Assembly: GCF_000455345.1 (NCBI RefSeq)
Contig: NZ_HG315690.1
Span: 310,001-374,000, forward strand
Direction of reading: 5' to 3'
Length of the DNA: 64,000 nt
From: Halopiger goleimassiliensis
GTDB lineage: Archaea > Halobacteriota > Halobacteria > Halobacteriales > Natrialbaceae
A model generated the notes under the pieces. It searched no databases. It saw only the letters and a list, made by a program, of their open reading frames with translations, and was not told the origin of the DNA. Both the position numbers and the translations under genes were made by a program. Positions 35,720 to 43,894 of this stretch are shown one piece after another; the first letter of the stretch is position 1; each line of letters starts with the position of its first letter.

Positions 35720-36247
35720 ATGACACCAGGCAAAGACACCAAATTCGGACGATACCGAGTACCGGACCCGCAAGGAGAGAGTGCCGACGATTGGCCAGAG
35801 CTGCTCGACTCGATCTGGCACCAGCAGGAGTTCGAGATTCAGGGAAGCGTCGCGACGCACGACGATCTCCCCGCGCCCGACCCCGACGCCGAGACTGATG
35901 ACGGGCAGCGCCGGCGGGTCCTCGTCGTCGAGCAGGGGATCGTCTACCGCGACGACGGGTCCCAGTGGGAGCCGATCTACGGCGTCGGTCTGATCGAGGA
36001 GCACGCCGACGAGCCCGACGTCCACCACGACGAGGATCACGCTGACAGACACAGTGCGGATGGCCCTGACCCCATACACGCGGTTGACCTCGCGTCTGAT
36101 CCCGATGAAGATGAGGGCCGAATCATCGAGGCTGACGGCGAGGGCGGCTGGCAGTATGGACAGATAGCAGAAGGCCTTCAGGAAGAAGAAGTACGCGAGA
36201 TGGCACGAGAGGAGGACCTCGAGAACCACATCCGGTTCGGATACTAA
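35720..36247 (+). CDS. tail fibre/connector protein with HADRHSADGPDPI motif
   Basis: 175 aa, acidic. The segment DHADRHSADGPDPIHAVDL matches a signature seen in many phage and halovirus tail fibres (HAxRHxxGGxDP). The N-terminal part (DDLPAPDPDAETDDGQRRRV) looks like an anchor domain. It starts six bases after the FN3 protein and is followed by the next gene after two bases. It probably links a receptor-binding protein to the tail. Confidence 0.6.
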   Translation: MTPGKDTKFGRYRVPDPQGESADDWPELLDSIWHQQEFEIQGSVATHDDLPAPDPDAETDDGQRRRVLVVEQGIVYRDDGSQWEPIYGVGLIEEHADEPDVHHDEDHADRHSADGPDPIHAVDLASDPDEDEGRIIEADGEGGWQYGQIAEGLQEEEVREMAREEDLENHIRFGY

Positions 36248-36249
36248 CC

Positions 36250-36807
36250 ATGAAAACAGAGTACTACGGTCCGGTGTGGCTCGGCAACAATGAGAGGCTA
36301 TCGATTGAGGACGGCGAAGTCCTGATGATCTCGTTCTTTTCCCAGCGTTACAGAGCAGATGTTATCAATCCCGAAACGGATCAACGGCACGGGTCCTTCT
36401 ATACTACCGCAACCGGAGACTCATCGAACGAGTATAACTCTCTCAAGGACCTCGTCTTCGTCGGTCCCGCTGAACTGGAGGCGGATGACGAGTCATGTGT
36501 TGTCGGGCACGAGATCACCGATCTCGGGTCATACGATACCGTCTGCGAGTACCTCGATGGTAACGATGACGAGTCAGTCTTCGTGCCGGATGGAGAGGTC
36601 TGGCACGTTGCAGCATACTGCTGGGACTATCCGGACGCGCTCCGCATGTATAACCCGGACGGCGATCATCGAGTGGCCGTGACGGGGACTGCACAGACCG
36701 ATGTCCCCGGGTACGATAACCACGGGCTGTACACGTTCGTTGGGCCGATGGAACTGGAAGCGTATCTCAGCGAAGTAGCTATCATGGGCTTCAAGGAAAC
36801 GATCTGA
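36250..36807 (+). CDS. putative receptor-binding protein with internal duplication
   Basis: 185 aa made of two similar units of about 85 residues. Each starts with DGEV, has an aromatic strand, and ends FVGPAELEA or FVGPMELEA, followed by VVGHEI or AIMGFKE. The duplicated unit is beta-rich, with lower GC codon use than its neighbours. Together with the fibre gene before it, it forms a two-gene insert between the two FN3-bearing genes, consistent with a host-range cassette. No family is recognised. Confidence 0.55.
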   Translation: MKTEYYGPVWLGNNERLSIEDGEVLMISFFSQRYRADVINPETDQRHGSFYTTATGDSSNEYNSLKDLVFVGPAELEADDESCVVGHEITDLGSYDTVCEYLDGNDDESVFVPDGEVWHVAAYCWDYPDALRMYNPDGDHRVAVTGTAQTDVPGYDNHGLYTFVGPMELEAYLSEVAIMGFKETI

Positions 36808-36810
36808 AGT

Positions 36811-39516
36811 ATGACCGACCACTACCCGGACTGGGGCGAGGAGGACTGGGGCGACTTCGACTGGCCTCCGTACTTCGTCGACGTTGCCACTATCCCGCAC
36901 GATGCAGACCCCGAGCAGGTCATCGAGGACCTCCTTGACGGCGAGCAGTACTCGGTCCGGATGCGGACCGAGACGGACGATGCGACCAGCGAGTGGACGA
37001 CCGCCCCCGAGATTACCAAGCTCATCCCCGCCGATGCCGTCGATATCGTAGAAACGACGGAGACTTCGGTTACAATCGAGTGGACGGACAACTCGGAGTT
37101 TCGCGGCAGCTACCAAATCTATCGACAGCGGGCAGACTGGGAGTACGACGAGGACGATCCGGGGCGGCTCGTGGGGACGGTCGCTTCCGACCAGACGTCG
37201 TTTACAGACGAGACCGCGTCTCCGAACGTGGAGTACGAGTACATGGTCCGGGCGCGCTCGCAGTGGGTCTACGCGGATAGCGACGCGACGACGACCGAAA
37301 CTGAGAGCATCGGCCTCGAGACCACGGCCGTGTCAGCCTCGGCGCCCCATGTCGAGGTCGATCACGCTGACGGAGCTACCCTCGGGCCAACCCCGCACGA
37401 CATATCCAAGACTCCCACGGTCAACGACCTGCCCACCGTCGAGGTCACCGTCGCCTACGACGAATCTTGGCACTCGGAGGAGTTTGACGACGCCGACCTC
37501 CGCGTCTGGGACGATGGTGAGCGCCAGCCGATCGAGCGACTCGTCAGCCGCTCGATCGAGGAAGGATCGAGCGGGAAGCGGACCGTCCTCAAGGGCAAAG
37601 GCGGCACGGAACTCGAGAGTCGCGTCGTCGCGAGGACCGACGGTGTCGAACCAGTCGGCGAGTTCGTTGAGCGGCTGATCGACAACGAAACGCCGTATGA
37701 GCCCGTCGTCGACGCTGTCGAGGAGGCGATCCGCGAGGGAGTCCTGCTCCAGGAGGCCGAGACACTGGCCGAGCTCCAGGCGGCGCTACTCCTCGAAACT
37801 CTCGACGAGGACGAGACGATTCCGCTCGAGTTGGACGACGAGGGCCGACTGTGGCCGCTCCAGACCTGCTGGATGCAGACGATGGACCACTTCGAGTTCG
37901 AGGCGTTCACATGGCAGTCGAGCGATTCTGAGGGCGGAGACGCTGTCAACATGGTCGGGAGCGGGCAGAACATCACTCTTGAATTCTCCCCTGATCACAC
38001 GATCCCCGGGGACGAGTTCGAGATCGCTATCCGATACCGCACCGGCCCGGACATCGAGGACGTCGCCTCCGATCCCCCGTTCATCGACGTCCAGTTCGAG
38101 GGGAGTGAGTTCGACACGGAGAGCTTCGCTAACGATCAGGGATGGCAGTGGGTCCGTCTCGAGGGTGGGACCAACTGGAACAACCCAGACATCCAAGAGG
38201 GGGATAGGTACACGATCAATATCAGCCCGAACCGAAACCTGACCGAAAACGGGACTACCGACGTGGAAGGGCTGCTCGTCGACGCGGTCGGCCCGCTTGA
38301 CAACCGGTACGAGTACGACTTCGACAACAGTCCGAGCGGATCGAACCTCACGCTCGACGGCCCACAGCACTACCCTGACGCCGTCCCGATCCGACTCGAG
38401 GCGATCAACACGCCGCTCGCGATCGACGCGCTGACGATCCAAGCGGAAAGCTCGAACGGCGAGCCGATCGCCGAGCTCGCACTCGGTACCGATGGGACCG
38501 AGGACTTCGAGAGCGAGCGTCACGTCTCATCCTTCACGATCGACTACAGCGAGCCCAGCACGACGGCGCTTGGCCGCGTCGGCGTCGGTCGGGATCCCGA
38601 CGTCCAACGCGACGACGAGAGTCCGGCGATTGGCTACGAAGCCCGGCCGCTGGATCGGGTGTCGATGACCGCCGACCTCGACGAGACGCCCGTCCTCGTC
38701 AATCGGGCGTGGGACGACTCCGTCCTGGACATCTTGCGCGAGTGCGTCGACATCGGCGACATGGCCTTCGAGGTCCGCTACGGAGCCGACGACCTCGAGG
38801 TACATGTCTCGCGGATCGACGGTCGACCGAGTGATGTGGATCCCGACCTGATCGACGCCTCGGTCGAACGGCAAACCGAGGATACGTACGAGGGGGCAGT
38901 CGTCTACGCTGGCAAAGAGGCATTACGCAACCTCGTCTTCGAGGTCGACGACGTCGACGAGTGGCAGGACCTCCCCCTCGAGGAGGGTCGCATCGTCGAG
39001 GGCTCTACAACCTTCGAGACGGCGAACGGCGACTCTCTGACACGGGGGGAAGACTTCGAACTCCGCGAAATCGTTCTCGACGGCGTGCCCCAGTTCCGTG
39101 CCCTCGAGGGCGGTCCGCTCGCCGGCGGCGACGAGGTCCGCTTCGACTGCGACTTCCAGCCACGGGGAGAGCACACCCGGGTGGACGCCGACAACGAGGA
39201 CCCGCGGACGATCGTCGACAATATGCCTGAGTTAGCCAGCAAGCAGATGGCCGATATCGCGGCCTTCCAGGCCGTCGAAGGGAGCTATTCGGACGCGATC
39301 ATCGACGCCTCGATCACCGTCCAGACGGACCAGGTGGGCTGGCGGCTGCTGGACGCGCTCAACGTGGCCGATCTGGTCGGAGACCGCCCCTTCCAGGTCC
39401 AGAACGAGGACTCGGACGCCTCGCAGGCGGAGTTCCGACTGGGGGTAGGCCAGAGCGGAGAAGAGGCGCTCGAGCAACTGCGAGATCGAATCTCTCGTAC
39501 TGAGGAGAAGCTCTAA
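36811..39516 (+). CDS. 901-aa tail-tip/hub protein with FN3 domains
   Basis: It begins with the second half of an FN3 domain (VIEDLLDGEQYSVRMRTETD), then a full FN3 at about 70-170 (TETSVTIEWTDNSEFRGSYQ). A large central jelly-roll-like part follows (EFEIAIRYRTGPDIEDVA) and finally a hub-like C-terminal part containing SVERQTEDTYEGAVVYAGKE and ending EEALEQLRDRISRTEEKL. It is the last tail gene and the largest protein of the provirus, matching siphovirus tail-tip proteins. No peptidase motif was identified. Confidence 0.65.
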   Translation: MTDHYPDWGEEDWGDFDWPPYFVDVATIPHDADPEQVIEDLLDGEQYSVRMRTETDDATSEWTTAPEITKLIPADAVDIVETTETSVTIEWTDNSEFRGSYQIYRQRADWEYDEDDPGRLVGTVASDQTSFTDETASPNVEYEYMVRARSQWVYADSDATTTETESIGLETTAVSASAPHVEVDHADGATLGPTPHDISKTPTVNDLPTVEVTVAYDESWHSEEFDDADLRVWDDGERQPIERLVSRSIEEGSSGKRTVLKGKGGTELESRVVARTDGVEPVGEFVERLIDNETPYEPVVDAVEEAIREGVLLQEAETLAELQAALLLETLDEDETIPLELDDEGRLWPLQTCWMQTMDHFEFEAFTWQSSDSEGGDAVNMVGSGQNITLEFSPDHTIPGDEFEIAIRYRTGPDIEDVASDPPFIDVQFEGSEFDTESFANDQGWQWVRLEGGTNWNNPDIQEGDRYTINISPNRNLTENGTTDVEGLLVDAVGPLDNRYEYDFDNSPSGSNLTLDGPQHYPDAVPIRLEAINTPLAIDALTIQAESSNGEPIAELALGTDGTEDFESERHVSSFTIDYSEPSTTALGRVGVGRDPDVQRDDESPAIGYEARPLDRVSMTADLDETPVLVNRAWDDSVLDILRECVDIGDMAFEVRYGADDLEVHVSRIDGRPSDVDPDLIDASVERQTEDTYEGAVVYAGKEALRNLVFEVDDVDEWQDLPLEEGRIVEGSTTFETANGDSLTRGEDFELREIVLDGVPQFRALEGGPLAGGDEVRFDCDFQPRGEHTRVDADNEDPRTIVDNMPELASKQMADIAAFQAVEGSYSDAIIDASITVQTDQVGWRLLDALNVADLVGDRPFQVQNEDSDASQAEFRLGVGQSGEEALEQLRDRISRTEEKL

Positions 39517-39576
39517 CGTTCTGGTTCTCGTTTCTGTAGCCGTTGGAGAACCATGCTCAGTACTCGTGGAGAGGCG

Positions 39577-39777
39577 TCACTGTCGGTCGCAGGGGTCCGA
39601 TCGCGAACTCGTCGACGGCTTCCGCGGCTCGAGGTTGTGCTCGTCGAGACGATCGCTGGCCATACGGCTGGCGCGGCGAACGAGTTGCGGGTCGGCATCG
39701 CGGAAGTCGATGTCGAAACGGTACAGTGCGACTGCGATCAGTAGATCGTCTCGACGTATATCTGAGGCGTTGGCCAA
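39577..39777 (-). CDS. small repeated-family protein, copy 1
   Basis: 66 aa: MANASDIRRDDLLIAVALYR, then FDIDFRDADPQLVRRASRMA. The core DDLLIAVALYRFDIDF is shared with two further copies at 40622-40738 and 41540-41665. A TATA-like TTATA (minus strand, near 39798) lies 20-25 bases upstream. This is the most complete of the three. Function unknown. Confidence 0.55.
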   Translation of the reverse strand: MANASDIRRDDLLIAVALYRFDIDFRDADPQLVRRASRMASDRLDEHNLEPRKPSTSSRSDPCDRQ

Positions 39778-39825
39778 CGGTAGCCACGGCCTCTGGTATA
39801 ACGCCCTGCGACGGAGTTCAACTGG

Positions 39826-40196
39826 CTATCCGTCACGAACTTCTACAACTCTGACGACCACGCCACACACCAGTACTACGACACCGATGCTCGCCGCGAT
39901 CCATCCAACGACCGCATAGCCGGCTGTCTCGAGGGCGTCAATACCGACCAGTACGACTACTGCTGTCGCGAGCGTGATCCAGACCAGGTACTCACTGACG
40001 AACTAGCCGATCGTTCCGCCAACCGTGTTATTCGTGGACATGGCGATCATGCGGCTGTTGGAGTCGCCGCTGACTCTCCCGATAACCTCCGTATCAGGGG
40101 AGGTCCAGGCCTGTAAAACAGGCCGAACATCCTGAGCAGAAAGCTCGAGATCGTTGCGACCGCTGCACCGACTTCGAGCCACCATTCCGGTTCCAT
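39826..40196 (-). pseudogene. two-helix membrane protein, frameshifted with internal stop
   Basis: Starts MEPEWWLEVGAAVATISSFL. After about 30 codons the frame shifts to one reading GRVSGDSNSRMIAMSTNNTV then GGTIG, followed by TAG and directly FVSEYLVWITLATAVVVLVG, GYAVVGWIAASIGVVVLVCG and a stop. Three hydrophobic helices are recognisable in sum. It needs one frame repair and one stop reversal, so it is not functional as read. Family unknown. Confidence 0.5.
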
Positions 40197-40307
40197 TTAT
40201 CGGAAATGATGTTTTGGAGGTTATCTTGCCTTCACTTACTCCTATACGCTCTATCTCCGTAAATATATGGATTTGATGACAGGTATGGCAGCGTCAGGTA
40301 AACGAAT

Positions 40308-40625
40308 ATGGTTCGGGTAAATAACTTCAATTGGGTCATCGGAACCATCAACCGCTGTTACTCGGGAGATGCCCTTTCCGACAGTATCGTCGATAGGGCA
40401 GGTCCGCACAAGTATCCGACTGGTCTCTTTCCGAAACCATGCTGGCTTCTCTCGCAGTTCTCACGTCGAATAGGAATGGATGGACTGGACCGGAAGAGTC
40501 GGATTCAACTCTCGAAGCATTACGCAGTTGGGAAACCCCTTTCGAGTATACGGGAGGACGAACAGGAGCGCCGGGTGATCTGGTACGAACCCTCGAAGCG
40601 CCTGCTCGATTTGTTCGACGGCTAG
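40308..40625 (+). CDS. hypothetical protein or gene fragment
   Basis: 105 codons. The C-terminal part (RIQLSKHYAVGKPLSSIRED then EQERRVIWYEPSKRLLDLFD) reads like real haloarchaeal protein, while the first 50 residues do not. It may be the end of a regulator whose start was lost. It overlaps copy 2 of the small family on the other strand by four bases. Function unknown. Confidence 0.35.
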   Translation: MVRVNNFNWVIGTINRCYSGDALSDSIVDRAGPHKYPTGLFPKPCWLLSQFSRRIGMDGLDRKSRIQLSKHYAVGKPLSSIREDEQERRVIWYEPSKRLLDLFDG

Positions 40626-40738
40626 CCTATGGTCGAAGTGTTGGCGACGAGTGATGGATCAACCTCGCGAAAGTCCACCTCGAAGCGGTCCAGCGCGATA
40701 GCGATCAGGACGTCCTCTGTGCGTTGGTCGTGGGACAT
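40622..40738 (-). CDS. small repeated-family protein, copy 2 (short)
   Basis: 38 aa: MSHDQRTEDVLIAIALDRFE then VDFREVDPSLVANTSTIG and stop. The core matches copy 1 (DDLLIAVALYRFDIDFRDADP). The upstream motif with TTTATACCGGAGG (minus strand, near 40770) resembles the sequence before copies 1 and 3. The C-terminal extension of copy 1 is missing, so it may be truncated. Confidence 0.45.
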   Translation of the reverse strand: MSHDQRTEDVLIAIALDRFEVDFREVDPSLVANTSTIG

Positions 40739-40812
40739 CGCGACGGTCTGGCCGCAACCTCCGGTATAAAGTCTCGTGTTGTCCTCACTCGGCAACCCGT
40801 CACGCTGTACTC

Positions 40813-41142
40813 TTACTCTTCAATGTCGAGCAGTTTCTGCAACGTCACCCCGTTCAGTTCGTACAGCTTCGTCGCGATCTCGGAATCCGCGGTAGTGTAC
40901 CTGCTACCCTGACCCGCTTCGATCGACTCTACGATCCCAAGGCTCTCGAACTCATCTAGGTACTCATACACGGTTTTCCGGGTGATACCAGCCTGCCGTG
41001 CCAGTTCGCTTACGGTGAACTCACGGTTGCGCTTCGTTGCGAAGACCGAAAGCAACCGCGCTCGAGCACCGTCCCCGAACAATTCCACCAGTGGCGTGTC
41101 ATCTGCGTACGCTTCTTCTCCCTCGTTGACGGTCTGGCTCAT
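40813..41142 (-). CDS. winged-helix transcriptional regulator (candidate provirus switch)
   Basis: 109 aa from MSQTVNEGEEAYADDTPLVE; an upstream in-frame start is unlikely because the operator-like palindrome lies there. FTVSELARQAGITRKTVYEY is the helix-turn-helix, followed by LDEFESLGIVES and a short C-terminal helix pair. It is divergent from the gene at 41250, with a 107-base AT-rich control region carrying a nested palindrome. This is the arrangement of a lysogeny or copy-control switch. DNA binding is confident, role inferred. Confidence 0.75.
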   Translation of the reverse strand: MSQTVNEGEEAYADDTPLVELFGDGARARLLSVFATKRNREFTVSELARQAGITRKTVYEYLDEFESLGIVESIEAGQGSRYTTADSEIATKLYELNGVTLQKLLDIEE

Positions 41143-41144
41143 AT

Positions 41145-41179
41145 GGTAACCAGGTGTGGGCAACACCTTAAGAGTTACC
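41145..41179. promoter_or_regulatory. nested palindromic operator next to the wHTH gene start
   Basis: Outer arms GGTAAC (41145-41150) and GTTACC (41174-41179), inner arms GGTGT (41153-41157) and ACACC (41163-41167). Partial copies (ACACC, GTTTACC) follow to 41202. It lies three bases upstream of the regulator ATG, so binding would block the wHTH promoter. TATA-like sequences for both directions lie between 41180 and 41225. Confidence 0.55.
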
Positions 41180-41249
41180 TTTGTTATACACCTGTGTTTA
41201 CCACAGAACACACAACTTATAGTAGTATGTACTGTAGTAAACGGAATCA

Positions 41250-41531
41250 ATGGACGACCAAGAAATCAAAAACGAAATCGTGAACACGATGCTACACAAG
41301 CGCATTGTGGGCGCGAAGAAGGCACAGGTCACGACCGTTGTCGGTCGGTACGCCGCTATTCCGTCTCACGCAGAAGGGCGTGCGAAGGAACTCGTTGAGG
41401 AACTCGTTCAAGAGGGCGTAGTTGAGCAGTACGGTGGCGGTCATCGTTCGAATATCCACTTATCGGATGTAGACCGGTCGGTTGAGTACTTGAAAGAGAA
41501 CGACGGCGATATCCCGTTCGGATTCGATTGA
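41250..41531 (+). CDS. small helical protein divergent from the wHTH regulator
   Basis: 93 aa: MDDQEIKNEIVNTMLHKRIV, then KAQVTTVVGRYAAIPSHAEG and RAKELVEELVQEGVVEQYGG. The middle looks like a winged-helix or related DNA-binding unit. A TATA-like CTTATAG lies about 30 bases upstream, suiting a leaderless transcript. Divergence from the regulator and the shared operator suggest it is the regulated partner. Confidence 0.6.
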   Translation: MDDQEIKNEIVNTMLHKRIVGAKKAQVTTVVGRYAAIPSHAEGRAKELVEELVQEGVVEQYGGGHRSNIHLSDVDRSVEYLKENDGDIPFGFD

Positions 41532-41539
41532 CTGAACGA

Positions 41540-41665
41540 CTACTCGCTGTCTGGATCCTCGTTGGCCTCCCTCACTCGCCGTCCTAGCGATTCCTCAAAG
41601 TCAATTTCGAGTCGGGATAATGCGATTGCCGTGAGCGGTTGACGGTTCGTTTAGTCATGAGACAT
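41540..41665 (-). pseudogene. small repeated-family protein, copy 3, early stop
   Basis: Starts MSHD as in copy 2, then TAA where copy 2 has CAA (Gln5). After the stop the family core continues (LTAIALSRLEIDFEESLGRR) to TAG. One C-to-T change explains the loss. Upstream sequence resembles the other copies. Confidence 0.55.
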
Positions 41666-41824
41666 CGCCTATATTGTGTGCGGCTTCCGGTACCCAGTCG
41701 CCGAAGCTCCACCACCGGGGTGGTTAACCTCCCTGTAGAGGCAACGACAGTGATCCGGGGTTAGAGCCGCCCGAGTGGGCGGATCTCGCCAAGTAACTGG
41801 AGTCTGTCCTACTCAATCCACTGC

Positions 41825-41941
41825 TCATATGTGTTGGCACTTCAGATCCAGCCTGTCGACGTGCGGCCGAACGGTTCCTTTTTCGTGTTGGCAGTCTGGG
41901 AAGACGGTTCCACAGCGAATTTCAATATGCTCTGGTATCAT
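41825..41941 (-). CDS. 38-aa zinc-finger-like small protein
   Basis: MIPEHIEIRCGTVFPDCQHE, then KGTVRPHVDRLDLKCQHI and stop. Three Cys and four His with spacing that would hold one zinc ion. An AT-rich CTATTAAG motif lies about 25 bases upstream. Small zinc-finger proteins are common in haloarchaea. It could be a chance frame. Confidence 0.35.
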   Translation of the reverse strand: MIPEHIEIRCGTVFPDCQHEKGTVRPHVDRLDLKCQHI

Positions 41942-42054
41942 CATCACTCAAATTCTTAATAGATGATACTTACATGAAGTGGTAGGGACCATTTGGTTCG
42001 GTCTCCGACAATTCGATCCCGGAGGAACGGCAATGTAGTCCACAGGGAAACTAC

Positions 42055-42589
42055 GTGACCAAAGCGAGAATCGAGAAAGTAGAAGATATACTCGACGAAG
42101 ACGGGCCAATCCACTATCTGACTCGAGGAGGGACTATCGACGTAGAAGGATCCTCAGCCGGCCTCTGTTTTCGGCAATGATCGATCTCGGAAAGGTGGAA
42201 CGAAAGGGTATGTTCGTGCTGTAATCACAGATAGACGAATCGCTGTCAAGATTCCCCAATGGCTCGGGAACGACAAACGATCGGTCCCATTTCGGAACAT
42301 CATCAGTGTTGGTCTCGATACAGGACTGATGAATAAGCGACTGTCTCTCCAAACACCTGGACAGACCTATCATATCCAGATAACGGAGCCTGGAAAGGGA
42401 GAAACCCGCGAGATTGTCAGTTTTATCCGAGAGAAAATGGAGGAAGAGAGTCAACCGGATACGGTCGTTGCCGAGTCAGAACCAGACCCCGGTTGTGCAA
42501 CTCGAGAAGTTGGAAGGACTTCATGAAAGGGGGCCATCACTGACGAGGAGTTCGAGGAGAAAAAGCAATCGCTGTTGGAGAAGATTTGA
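42055..42589 (+). pseudogene. PH-like/SHOCT-domain protein, multiple frameshifts
   Basis: Pieces in successive frames: GTG start with VTKARIEKVEDILDEDGPIH, then YVRAVITDRRIAVKIPQWLG and MNKRLSLQTPGQTYHIQITE (a bacterial-PH-like lipid or protein-binding fold). The end reads QLEKLEGLHERG, then ITDEEFEEKKQSLLEKI, a SHOCT motif. The last break is at a run of five G near 42533 that needs one more G. At least two other shifts occur near 42170 and 42490. Not functional as read. Confidence 0.6.
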
Positions 42590-43096
42590 ATAGTTTCGTT
42601 TACTCGCTCGATTTTCTCTCCACAGAGCGGGCAGCACTGTTTCGTACTGTCGTCTTCGGCCCGTTCGATGAACCCCGGGGCCAGAATTAATACCGGTAAC
42701 GCGAACAAGGCGATTCCGAGTATCGCGACGATTGGGCCAACCAATGAACTGTCCGGTTGGCGTGATCGGGTGGACATCGCCGAAACCGACCGTGGTCAAC
42801 GTTGCGACGCCCCACCGCCATCCAGTGATCGACCCCTCGCAAGCCGGGTTATCGACAGTCGTCCATACGCGACCGAGATACTTGACCGTGGAGACGACTA
42901 CAGAGACCTATTCGAAGTAGTAGAAGGACGTACTATAAGAGGCGGCAAGTGCGTCAACAGTTTCGAGAAGAACCGTCACGACGTTTGCAGCGATCAGTGT
43001 TATAACGAACCAGTCCGTATAGTAGCTGATTTCACCACCGGTATCCGTATCGAAAAATTCTCAGATCCAACGCGGATTTGTTGCACAGATTCTCAT
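42590..43096 (-). pseudogene. voltage-gated K+ channel remnant (KvAP-like)
   Basis: The selectivity filter TTVGFGDVHPITPTGQFIG is clear. After a frame break the inner helix PIVAILGIALFALPVLILAP follows, ending in CCPLCGEKIE. Upstream, SYYTDWFVITLIAANVVTVL is an S1-like helix and YYFE-stop-VSVVVSTVKYLGRVW an S2-like one, interrupted by TAG. The S3-S5 region is missing. So the gene carries a deletion, a stop and a frameshift. It is convergent with the PH-SHOCT pseudogene. A chromosomal-type channel gene inside a provirus is unusual. Confidence 0.65.
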
Positions 43097-43285
43097 ACCA
43101 GCAAAGAACGATCAGGGGGCGTTCGAGATAGCAGTTAGTCAGTGGTCGCGGGCTACTTTCGGAATTAGAGAATTTTCCGTAGAACGGCACGATACCGGTG
43201 TTTCTGTGCAGTTCGATACGTTTCGGAAATTGGAAACGGCCTGCTGACTGTTATAGGGTCAGTACCCGTATCGACAATACGACCG

Positions 43286-43348
43286 CTCGCAGCGCCCTCG
43301 GGCGTGCCTTCCCCGACCAAGAGAACGGCACGCCCGACCGCTGCGGGC
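43286..43348. promoter_or_regulatory. long imperfect inverted repeat before the accessory operon
   Basis: Perfect arms GGGCGTGCC (43300-43308) and GGCACGCCC (43327-43335) continue outward with CGCAGCG (43288-43294) and CGCTGCG (43339-43345), separated by two or three unpaired bases. The hairpin sits about 55 bases upstream of the first accessory gene in otherwise AT-rich DNA. It could be an operator, an RNA structure or the end of an inserted cassette. Confidence 0.5.
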
Positions 43349-43401
43349 TACAGAACACAGACCACCCGGAGGGTCAATGGCCCCCGGAAGACCCTGCAGC
43401 C

Positions 43402-43533
43402 ATGAGTACGAACACAGACCACAGCGAAAACCCTGACGAATCGAACGGAACCGATAGCGACTATCTCGAGGTGGTCCTCGAGCGTGTCGAGCTACACGAC
43501 GGTATCTGCTTCTGGGGAGGTATCGGGCGATGA
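43402..43533 (+). CDS. accessory operon gene 1, 43-aa acidic protein
   Basis: MSTNTDHSENPDESNGTDSD, then YLEVVLERVELHDGICFWGG. The end could form a short beta hairpin. Its TGA overlaps the next ATG (43530-43533). No domain recognised. It is the first of seven genes joined by four- or eight-base overlaps. Confidence 0.5.
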   Translation: MSTNTDHSENPDESNGTDSDYLEVVLERVELHDGICFWGGIGR

Positions 43534-43757
43534 GCGCCACCGTCGACGCGGTCGGGGAACTGAACAACGACGCCCGTGTCAACGACACGAACTGCTACAA
43601 CCTCGCAGAGAAGTACCCCGGCGTGATTCCCGGTACGGTCTGGTTCGAGTACGCCTATCACGTCGAGCACGGCGAGATCGTCGAGGCGCTCGAGGACGGC
43701 CAGCATCTCGGTCCGGAGGACGTCGAGGCGCTGATCGAGGAGGTGTCCGTGGCATGA
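43530..43757 (+). CDS. accessory operon gene 2, 75-aa protein
   Basis: MSATVDAVGELNNDARVNDT, then NCYNLAEKYPGVIPGTVWFE and a helical acidic tail EDGQHLGPEDVEALIEEV. Coupled by ATGA overlaps on both sides. Function unknown. Confidence 0.55.
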   Translation: MSATVDAVGELNNDARVNDTNCYNLAEKYPGVIPGTVWFEYAYHVEHGEIVEALEDGQHLGPEDVEALIEEVSVA

Positions 43758-43894
43758 CTGTCCGTTATGAAGTCATCGGGACAGTCGACCGATCGGTGGT
43801 CGGCTCGTTCACGGCTGATCCCGACCTGATCCTCATCGACGACGGGGATGACGAACTCCTGATCGCCCAGCCGGCGAGTGATGGCGATGAGTGA
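43754..43894 (+). CDS. accessory operon gene 3, 46-aa protein
   Basis: MTVRYEVIGTVDRSVVGSFT, then LILIDDGDDELLIAQPASDG: a small beta-rich acidic product. It overlaps the preceding stop by four bases and the next start by eight. Function unknown. Confidence 0.5.
   Translation: MTVRYEVIGTVDRSVVGSFTADPDLILIDDGDDELLIAQPASDGDE

Noticed and set aside
41690-41800. omega-RNA-like hairpins of a TnpB element
   Set aside because: CCGCCC-GAGT-GGGCGG and CCACC-GGTGG hairpins exist, but no tnpB gene or element boundary is present.
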